Source: an uncultured Bacteroidales bacterium
GTDB lineage: Bacteria > Bacteroidota > Bacteroidia > Bacteroidales > Marinilabiliaceae
Length of the DNA stretch: 8,616 nt
Direction: 5' to 3'
Assembly: GCA_934725785.1 (NCBI GenBank)
Contig: CAKVCS010000036.1
Location: forward strand, 1 to 8,616
Position 1 is the first letter of the stretch, and every line of letters starts with the position of its first letter. Below, piece by piece: positions 1-4,824 of the stretch. The notes under the pieces are model-generated. The model was not told the origin of the DNA, did no database searches, and saw only the letters and a program-made list of their open reading frames with translations. Made by a program: the position numbers and the translations under genes.

Positions 1-1
1 G

Positions 2-535
2 CGGAAGACCGCGGCGACACTGATTGACCAGATGGACCAGCTGGCTGCCGTGGCCTCGCAATTCTCCGGCATTGCAAAAATGAAAAAGTCAGTCCCGACC
101 GAGATGGATCTCGCCGCCAAGATTGCGGCCACAGCCGAACTGTTCGGCCGCACGGAAGAGGCTGACATACGCTACTCCGGGCCTGCGGAGGGGGTTGTAA
201 TAAAAGCTGACCCCGAGCAGATGACAAGCGTTTTTAACAACCTGATAAAGAACGCTCAGCAAAGCGCGAAAGACGGACGAAAAGTGGAGGTCGAGATAAG
301 CCTGACAACAGGCAACGGGCACGCCACAGTCTGCGTGACCGACAACGGCGACGGCATTGACGAGGAGATAAAAGACAAGATATTCCGCCCCAACTTCACC
401 ACGAAGAGCACCGGCATGGGGCTCGGGCTCGCCATAACAAAAACAATTGTGGATAACGCCGGCGGGAAGATATCTTTCGAGACCGGGGCCGGCCGCGGCA
501 CGACATTCCGCGTCACGTTACCCACGCAGATGTAA
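2..535 (+). CDS. Sensor histidine kinase, C-terminal part (5' end outside window)
   Basis: This is the last 177 residues of a two-component sensor kinase; the frame is open to the left edge. A short helical stretch that looks like the end of a dimerisation domain (LIDQMDQLAAVASQF, residues 8-22 of the fragment) leads into a HATPase_c domain. The ATP-binding boxes are complete: N box NNLIKNA (about 79-85), G1 box DNGDG (114-118), F box KIFRPNF (126-132) and G2 box GMGLGLA (138-144). The protein ends shortly after the fold, with no receiver domain attached. The pattern resembles NtrB/NtrY-like or PAS/HAMP kinases rather than the LytS type, so it is unlikely to be the partner of the LytTR regulator at 3874. 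The phospho-accepting His and the sensor domain lie upstream of the window. The next gene starts 39 bases later on the same strand and may be co-transcribed. Confidence 0.93.
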   Translation, partial: RKTAATLIDQMDQLAAVASQFSGIAKMKKSVPTEMDLAAKIAATAELFGRTEEADIRYSGPAEGVVIKADPEQMTSVFNNLIKNAQQSAKDGRKVEVEISLTTGNGHATVCVTDNGDGIDEEIKDKIFRPNFTTKSTGMGLGLAITKTIVDNAGGKISFETGAGRGTTFRVTLPTQM

Positions 536-542
536 TACAAAC

Positions 543-563
543 AAAAAAAAAACGAAAAAAAAA
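543..563 (+). repeat. Two poly-A runs ahead of the 222-residue gene
   Basis: There are ten A residues at 543-552 and nine at 555-563, separated by CG. The second run ends 11 bases before the ATG at 575. In Bacteroidetes, A-rich sequence upstream of the start codon is known to favour translation initiation, so this probably acts as a translation-enhancing leader. Runs this long can also change length by slippage. No Shine-Dalgarno motif is visible here. Confidence 0.5.
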
Positions 564-574
564 CATCACGCCAT

Positions 575-1243
575 ATGAAAGGACTCGTGACACTATGCGC
601 GCTGGCGCTCACATGGATTGAGCTGGCGGCTGGGCAGACCAGATTCGAAATAGACCGCGACGACTCGAGGAGCGCGACGACGGAGATAAGCGACTTTGCC
701 GACAAGATGACAAGCAAGCTCACGGCCAAATGGCGAAAGGCCAACAGGCACATGACGAAAGCCGAGCAGAACAAGACATTGAGCAGGGCGAAAATACTGG
801 TGGCCAACAGATACCTGACAATGCCAGCCTCGGTGGACACCACGCTCATACACCTGTATCTCGCAAAAAAGCCAGTAGGGCTCGTCATGCTCGTCAGTGG
901 CGACTCCGCGCTCGGAATGGCCTACGTCAACGAGGCTGGCGGGATTGAGATGCGCGCCGCGGCAGAGAGCGACAGCATAATGGACAAGGTGGCCCGCAAG
1001 ATGAGGGAGGGGGAGACGTACGTGGTGAGCGGGATTGACCGCCCATGGGCGCTCTTCAGCAACAAAGACGGTCAAGAATATGCCACGGACATCAACACAG
1101 GCGAGACCGAGGCTTACGACATGTCCACTCTGCCGGACTACGTCTTCACCGGCACTCAGCCCCACAAGACGGCTGCCGTCGTGGGGTCAGTAATAGGCGG
1201 GCTGGCCGCCGTCGGCGTGATAGTCCTTGTGGCCGTTTTGTAA
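575..1243 (+). CDS. Exported protein of unknown function with C-terminal glycine-rich hydrophobic helix
   Basis: I do not recognise this 222-residue protein. It starts with a plausible type I signal peptide (a Lys, then a hydrophobic stretch, with possible cleavage after LAAG at residue 20). The mature part is mixed and charged, with a basic helical segment at about 45-75 and a likely alpha/beta region at about 85-185. The last 23 residues (about 200-222) are entirely hydrophobic or small and contain Gly residues spaced like a glycine zipper (GSVIGGLAAVG). The protein stops inside this helix, with no positively charged tail. The helix could anchor the protein in a membrane or pack against other copies. 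The start is supported by the A-rich leader and the signal peptide. The gene lies 39 bases after the kinase and ends only 10 bases before the stop of the convergent lipoprotein gene, so any terminator would have to overlap coding sequence. Confidence 0.85.
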   Translation: MKGLVTLCALALTWIELAAGQTRFEIDRDDSRSATTEISDFADKMTSKLTAKWRKANRHMTKAEQNKTLSRAKILVANRYLTMPASVDTTLIHLYLAKKPVGLVMLVSGDSALGMAYVNEAGGIEMRAAAESDSIMDKVARKMREGETYVVSGIDRPWALFSNKDGQEYATDINTGETEAYDMSTLPDYVFTGTQPHKTAAVVGSVIGGLAAVGVIVLVAVL

Positions 1244-1253
1244 AAGAGAGCGA

Positions 1254-2567
1254 CTACTCGGCGCCGGGCCTCTCGGTATATGCGTGAGACTTGTCGCCGA
1301 GGTTGTATACGTCTACCTTCCGGCTTGTAAAGAGTAGGCTGTAGGCGCACCTTGCCAATGCCGACTTGGAGCCCGACCAGTAATAGCCTTGCGGCTCGGA
1401 AATGTCATAGCCCGTAATCACGCGTCCGTCAGCCGCAGGAGCGGCGTATCCGCAGGCCGGCAGGAAAATGGCCTTCTCGTCGACGCGGCTCATGACCGCG
1501 TAGCCTTGCGCTCCCTTATATGTCGTCCACAGCCAGTCGCAGCCTTCCGCCAACTCCTTGAACTGCTCGAAAGAGGGCATTTGCCACCCTGCCCCAAGAT
1601 TGGCCGTCGCCATGTCATATTGCGAGCTGACTATCTCGCCAGAGGGGTAGTCGCGATAGTCGGACGAAGTCATCTCGCCAGTCGGGTCGCCATAGCCGAA
1701 ATAAGAGCCGGCCAGCGACGCGTCACTGGCTCCCACGTTGCGCGACGCCCAGCGGACCGACAGGCCAAGGTCGACGGGGAAGTCGGAGTCCGATATGGCT
1801 AGAGCCGAGGTGGCGAAGCTCCTCACAGGGCCGTAGTAATATGTCGTGTCTATCCTCAGATAGGCCTGATAAAGGTATTTTGAAGACGGGGTTAGGCCTT
1901 TGAGCGTCACGTTGAACACCACGGAGTCTCCCGCCGCCACCTTTCCGCTGACGAACTGGTCGACCTGCGCACTGGGCTTGTCGGTCTGCCTGCCTGTGAA
2001 GAGGACTCCGAAACCGCCCTTGAAAGACGTCTGGTTTATCTTGACGCTCGACCGGCCTTGAACAGTGACGGTGCAGAAACCGACCTTAGAAGTCCCGAGA
2101 GTCTCAACCTCACACTTCTCGGTGCAGAACGCGAAAACACGGCCGAGATACACCTTACCGTTGACTCCGCTACGCAGGAAGGAGCGATAGTAATACACGG
2201 TCCCCATGGTAAGCCCCGACACGTTGCACGCGTAGACGAAAGACTTGCGTTGGCTGCGGACCTCGGTCACCCCGTCGGCACCGGGGACGGGGTCTTTGCT
2301 GACCGAAGAGACGAGGACTCCGAATGTGGAGCCCTCGGGCAGCTTCTGCATGTTCTTTATGTTGTTGATCTTCCCCGTAAGCGTGGCGGACGAGAAGGAG
2401 ACATTCTCACTCTTGCCCGTGACGGAAGTGTCCGCGCTTGACGAGAAATAGGCGTCGTCATACACATACCCGGGGTCTATAGGGCCCGTCTTCTCAACCT
2501 CGTCGGTGCAAGCCGCGAGGCAAAGGGATGCGAGGGTCAGCGCAAACAGGCGAAAAACATCATTCAT
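1254..2567 (-). CDS. Lipoprotein with two FN3-like domains and a FISUMP domain
   Basis: This is a 437-residue predicted lipoprotein. The signal peptide ends in a good lipobox (LAAC, Cys20), so the mature protein should be lipid-anchored in the envelope, possibly at the cell surface. Two repeated beta-rich segments follow, at about 51-150 and 157-255. Each has the order 'TLTGKI / FGVLV / GLT...YYYRSFLR...GRVFAF', typical of the FN3-like units in Bacteroidales surface lipoproteins. From about 263 onward is a FISUMP-type domain (Fibrobacter succinogenes major paralogous domain): VDLGLSVRWASRNVGA (265-280), GWQMPSFEQFKELA (327-340), a FLPACGY core (368-374) and YYWSGS (395-400). The function of this domain is not established; surface binding or structure is likely. 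The gene lies 79 bases downstream of the galactanase on the same strand with no clear promoter of its own, suggesting an operon. The start fits the signal peptide. Confidence 0.88.
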   Translation of the reverse strand: MNDVFRLFALTLASLCLAACTDEVEKTGPIDPGYVYDDAYFSSSADTSVTGKSENVSFSSATLTGKINNIKNMQKLPEGSTFGVLVSSVSKDPVPGADGVTEVRSQRKSFVYACNVSGLTMGTVYYYRSFLRSGVNGKVYLGRVFAFCTEKCEVETLGTSKVGFCTVTVQGRSSVKINQTSFKGGFGVLFTGRQTDKPSAQVDQFVSGKVAAGDSVVFNVTLKGLTPSSKYLYQAYLRIDTTYYYGPVRSFATSALAISDSDFPVDLGLSVRWASRNVGASDASLAGSYFGYGDPTGEMTSSDYRDYPSGEIVSSQYDMATANLGAGWQMPSFEQFKELAEGCDWLWTTYKGAQGYAVMSRVDEKAIFLPACGYAAPAADGRVITGYDISEPQGYYWSGSKSALARCAYSLLFTSRKVDVYNLGDKSHAYTERPGAE

Positions 2568-2619
2568 ATCTTAGCTAATCTGTATCGTTATAATTCGGTC
2601 AATTCCATGTATGGACGGC

Positions 2620-2639
2620 ACGCGCGTCGACGGGCGCCC
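2620..2639. repeat. Cluster of three overlapping 8-bp palindromes
   Basis: Three perfect palindromic octamers overlap in 20 bases: ACGCGCGT (2620-2627), CGTCGACG (2625-2632) and GGGCGCCC (2632-2639). They lie just past the galactanase stop codon, in the 79-base gap before the downstream lipoprotein gene. In the minus-strand transcript this GC-rich stretch could fold into a short hairpin (GGCGC against GCGTGCC with a G-U pair). There is no U-run after it, so it does not look like a standard terminator. It may be an mRNA processing or stabilising element, or chance in a GC-rich genome. Confidence 0.35.
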
Positions 2640-2646
2640 TGGCCGC

Positions 2647-3690
2647 TCACTTCAGCCGGGCGGCCTCTGTGAAAGCCTCCATTATCTCCGTCGGGCGGCC
2701 ACCTTTAAACGCGCCGAGCTTATACTGGCCTTCCTCGAGTTCCGGGGCCCAGTAGAAGACGCCGTGACAGTGGCCGCCGGTCCTGTTTCTCGCCGCGTCT
2801 ATTATATCCGCCATCAGTTTCTTCTGCTCCTTGGCCCGCTCCACCAGGACGCCCGTCTCAACTACCATGACATCCGTCCCATACTTGTCCGCGAGCCTCC
2901 TCATGTTGTCAACAGCCTTGTCGACCGACTCCTCCTCGCTCTTGGTGAGGCCGGCCATCTGGTCCCAGTAGGGGTAGAGCGAGACGCCGATGAGGTCCCA
3001 CTTCACGCCGCGGCTTCTCAGACCGTCGAAAATGAAGTCGTATCTGGCTGGGTCGCACGCGGCATCGAGATGCACGATTACCTGCGCATCGGGATAGACC
3101 CTTTTCACCGCCTCATAGCCGGCCTTTGTCAGGCGCGCGTAGGCGTCCATGTCATCCTCGGCCTTGGCCTTGGGCCATACGAAGCCGTGGGTGGTCTCAT
3201 TGCCGACCTGAACCCATTTCACGTCTATACCATTGTTTTTCAGCAGCGAAAGCGTCTGCTCCGTGTGGAGCGAGAGCGCGCGCTCAATCTCACCGAGCGA
3301 GTAGTATTGCCAGAGTGCCGGCATTGGCGAGTGGCCGGGATCCGCCCACCAGTCGCTGTAGTGGAAATCAATCATCAGCGCCATGCCGTAATACTTGGCT
3401 CGCTTGGCCATGTCGAGCACGTCGGAGGGCGAGCAGAAGCCCTCGGCGGGGTTCACCCATACGCGCAGCCTTATGGCGTCAAGCCCGAGCTCGCGCATAA
3501 GAGCCGTGTTCTCCCGCAGCTCGCCCTTCGCATTGTAGAGCCTGCCGCCTCTGGCCTCGAGAGCCGTGGTCCCGCTAATGTCCGCCCCAAGGTAGAAATG
3601 GCTCACCTGGGCCAATGAGCAAAAGGAGGACGTCAGCACACTAAAGAACAGAGAACGGAACGGCGTGAAGAAAGAGTTTATTGACAACAT
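2647..3690 (-). CDS. Secreted arabinogalactan endo-beta-1,4-galactanase, GH53
   Basis: This is a 347-residue glycoside hydrolase of family 53 (clan GH-A, TIM barrel), which cuts beta-1,4-galactan such as the galactan side chains of pectin. The signal peptide is probably cut at SLA|Q (27/28). The catalytic barrel spans about 32-345. Diagnostic segments are YLGADISG (33-40), RLRVWVNP (74-81), DFHYSDWWADPG (108-119), the acid/base Glu165 in WVQVGNE (159-165), SLYPYWD (237-243) and the nucleophile Glu279 in VVETG (276-280). Both catalytic Glu residues are present and the length is normal for a single-domain enzyme, so it should be active. There is no lipobox, so it should be periplasmic or released. 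Near the C-terminus it reads FYWAPE, where I recall FYWEP in relatives. It is divergent from the LytTR gene and is followed by a FISUMP lipoprotein gene; no SusC/SusD genes are in view. The ATG at 3690 gives a good signal peptide. Confidence 0.95.
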   Translation of the reverse strand: MLSINSFFTPFRSLFFSVLTSSFCSLAQVSHFYLGADISGTTALEARGGRLYNAKGELRENTALMRELGLDAIRLRVWVNPAEGFCSPSDVLDMAKRAKYYGMALMIDFHYSDWWADPGHSPMPALWQYYSLGEIERALSLHTEQTLSLLKNNGIDVKWVQVGNETTHGFVWPKAKAEDDMDAYARLTKAGYEAVKRVYPDAQVIVHLDAACDPARYDFIFDGLRSRGVKWDLIGVSLYPYWDQMAGLTKSEEESVDKAVDNMRRLADKYGTDVMVVETGVLVERAKEQKKLMADIIDAARNRTGGHCHGVFYWAPELEEGQYKLGAFKGGRPTEIMEAFTEAARLK

Positions 3691-3722
3691 AAGGGCGACT
3701 GGACACTTTTCATTACACTACA

Positions 3723-3730
3723 CAAAAATA
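3723..3730 (-). promoter_or_regulatory. Putative -7 promoter element for the galactanase
   Basis: On the minus strand this reads TATTTTTG, an exact match to the Bacteroidetes -7 consensus TAnnTTTG. It would start transcription near 3716, leaving a leader of about 25 bases before the ATG at 3690. A clear -33 TTTG at the usual 19-21 base spacing is not present; a TTG lies 23 bases upstream and a TTTTG 13 bases upstream. The inverted repeat at 3734-3748 sits directly upstream, within the promoter. Confidence 0.5.
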
Positions 3731-3733
3731 ATG

Positions 3734-3748
3734 TTTTGCCCCGCAAAA
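3734..3748. promoter_or_regulatory. Inverted repeat in divergent promoter region, possible operator
   Basis: TTTTGC (3734-3739), spacer CCC, GCAAAA (3743-3748) is a perfect 6-bp inverted repeat. It lies between the divergent galactanase and LytTR genes, just upstream of the galactanase -7 box, where a bound protein would block or contact RNA polymerase. It could be a regulator-binding site. It does not look like the direct repeats usually bound by LytTR proteins. Confidence 0.4.
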
Positions 3749-3772
3749 TACAGCAACAAGCCCACCATGTGC

Positions 3773-3780
3773 TATATTTA
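3773..3780 (+). promoter_or_regulatory. Weak putative -7 element for the LytTR regulator
   Basis: TATATTTA resembles the Bacteroidetes -7 box TAnnTTTG, with a mismatch at the last base. Transcription from about 3787 would give a leader of roughly 85 bases. No -33 TTTG is seen at the expected distance; the nearest TTTG (3735-3738) is too far upstream. The call rests on position and AT-richness only. Confidence 0.3.
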
Positions 3781-3809
3781 CGCGACAATTTCAGGTTATG
3801 CGCCCGACG

Positions 3810-3836
3810 CCCCGCAGACGCGAAAACAACGCGGGG
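3810..3836 (+). other. GC-rich hairpin in the leader of the LytTR gene
   Basis: CCCCGC (3810-3815) and GCGGGG (3831-3836) are complementary and enclose a 15-base loop that contains a further short CGCG pairing possibility. The hairpin would sit in the untranslated leader, ending about 37 bases before the ATG at 3874. It could affect mRNA stability or translation. It matches no riboswitch that I recognise. Confidence 0.3.
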
Positions 3837-3873
3837 GCCGTTATCCACAGCCGACCCACTAATCTCACAAACG

Positions 3874-4620
3874 ATGAACTGCTTAGCAATTGACGACGAG
3901 CCACTCGCCCTTATGCAACTGGCGTCGTACATAGAGAAGACTCCCGGGCTCGAACTCTCGGGCAAATGCGACAACGCCATGGACGCCCTGCGCCGAATCC
4001 GCGAAGGGGGCATTGACTTGATATTCTGCGACATCAACATGCCGGATATGAGCGGGATGGAGCTTGTGAGGCAAATAGGGGACGAGTGCCTCGTGGTGTT
4101 CACCACGGCCTACTCGGAATATGCCATAGACGGTTACAAGGTGGACGCCGTCGACTACCTGCTCAAACCGATAAGCCTGTCGGACGTGGTCGCGGCGGCC
4201 GGCAAAGCGCAAAAGAGGCTCAACGGACGCAACGCCCTTAACGCAAGCCCGGCCCAGGCGGTGGAGAGCGAGGACACGGGGCGGCTCGCACCGGACGAAT
4301 ACATATACGTGAAGAACGACTCGAAAATGTCGCGCATAAAAGTGCGGGACATTACGCTCGTGGAAGGGATGAGCGAATACGTCCACATATACGTCAAAGG
4401 AGAGAAAAAGCCGCTGACCACGCTGCTCTCTATGAAGAAGGTGGAGGCGAGCCTGCCCCCCGAAGTGTTCATGCGCGTGCACCGGTCGTGGATAGTGAAC
4501 CTCGAGTGCATAGAGAGCGTGAGCCACCTGCGTATTACCATTGCAGGCCAGCTCGTCCCCGTGTCGGACAACTACAAAGACAAGTTCGTGGACTATATGG
4601 AAAGCCACGCCATAAAGTGA
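3874..4620 (+). CDS. LytTR-family response regulator
   Basis: This is a 248-residue two-component response regulator that should bind DNA through a LytTR domain when phosphorylated. The receiver domain (about 1-115) has the acidic pair Asp7/Asp8, the phospho-acceptor Asp53 in FCDINMP, Thr78 in FTTAY and Lys98 in LLKP, so all key residues are intact. A linker (about 116-140) leads to the LytTR domain (about 142-245), with YIYVKNDS, LVEGMSEYVHIY, FMRVHRSWIVN and a C-terminal VPVSDNYKDKF. I start it at the ATG at 3874, because MNCLAIDDEP begins exactly where the receiver fold begins. An upstream ATG at 3736 in the same frame would add 46 residues without family character and would run through the promoter region. 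The usual partner, a LytS-type kinase with an NPHFLFN motif, is not in the window. The regulator is divergent from the galactanase and lies upstream of the DUF4270 cluster. Confidence 0.95.
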   Translation: MNCLAIDDEPLALMQLASYIEKTPGLELSGKCDNAMDALRRIREGGIDLIFCDINMPDMSGMELVRQIGDECLVVFTTAYSEYAIDGYKVDAVDYLLKPISLSDVVAAAGKAQKRLNGRNALNASPAQAVESEDTGRLAPDEYIYVKNDSKMSRIKVRDITLVEGMSEYVHIYVKGEKKPLTTLLSMKKVEASLPPEVFMRVHRSWIVNLECIESVSHLRITIAGQLVPVSDNYKDKFVDYMESHAIK

Positions 4621-4653
4621 ACGCGCAAGCGTAAAGGCGGGAGAGGAAGCGGG

Positions 4654-4670
4654 TATTGATTTTTTCAATA
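4654..4670. promoter_or_regulatory. Inverted repeat overlapping the DUF4270-operon promoter
   Basis: TATTGA (4654-4659), five T residues, TCAATA (4665-4670) form a perfect 6-bp inverted repeat. Its right end shares two bases with the -7 box at 4669-4676, which suits a repressor operator. As RNA it could also fold into a weak AT-rich hairpin after the LytTR gene. A small ACGC-GCAA-GCGT hairpin at 4621-4632, directly after the LytTR stop, may instead mark that transcript's 3' end. Confidence 0.4.
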
Positions 4671-4676
4671 TCTTTG
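4669..4676 (+). promoter_or_regulatory. Putative -7 promoter element for the DUF4270 cluster
   Basis: TATCTTTG matches the Bacteroidetes -7 consensus TAnnTTTG exactly. A start near 4683 would give a leader of about 140 bases before the ATG at 4825. The leader carries two short hairpins (4751-4762 and 4765-4775). A -33 TTTG at 19-21 bases is not evident. Confidence 0.5.
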
Positions 4677-4750
4677 CCGCGCGTTAGGCCTCGTTCATTG
4701 AAAAGTTGGCCTCTGTAAGCGTCATTATCGCTTAATTCGCAACGTGGAAT

Positions 4751-4775
4751 GCCCTCGGGGGCTTGGCCTCGGGCC
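4751..4775 (+). other. Tandem short hairpins in the DUF4270 leader
   Basis: GCCC-TCGG-GGGC (4751-4762) and GGCC-TCG-GGCC (4765-4775) are two adjacent 4-bp stems. They share the direct repeat CCTCGGG (4753-4759 and 4767-4773). They lie 50-74 bases before the DUF4270 start codon. The stems are short, so this is a weak call; I recognise no known RNA family here. Confidence 0.25.
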
Positions 4776-4824
4776 TTGACACCATACGCACACACTACGT
4801 AAGACACATTAGTCAACAGAACAA

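Noticed and set aside
256..888. 210-codon minus-strand frame rich in Ser, Phe and Val
   Set aside because: It spans the antisense of two plus-strand genes, including the poly-A gap; its hydrophobic look comes from the complementary codons.
2587..2602. Promoter of the FISUMP lipoprotein (TTGACC and TATAAC on the minus strand)
   Set aside because: The two elements are only 4 bases apart and no TAnnTTTG box is present, so they do not form a credible promoter.
2611..3618. 335-codon plus-strand open frame opposite the galactanase
   Set aside because: It lies wholly antisense to a convincing GH53 gene, has no domain character or signal peptide, and is the kind of long shadow frame expected in GC-rich coding DNA.
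3736..3873. 46-residue N-terminal extension of the LytTR regulator
   Set aside because: The receiver domain begins exactly at the ATG at 3874, and the extension would translate through the AT-rich promoter region and leader hairpin.
3883..4668. 261-codon minus-strand frame opposite the LytTR gene
   Set aside because: It is a mirror of the LytTR coding sequence, with many His, Val and Arg residues typical of shadows; no family features.
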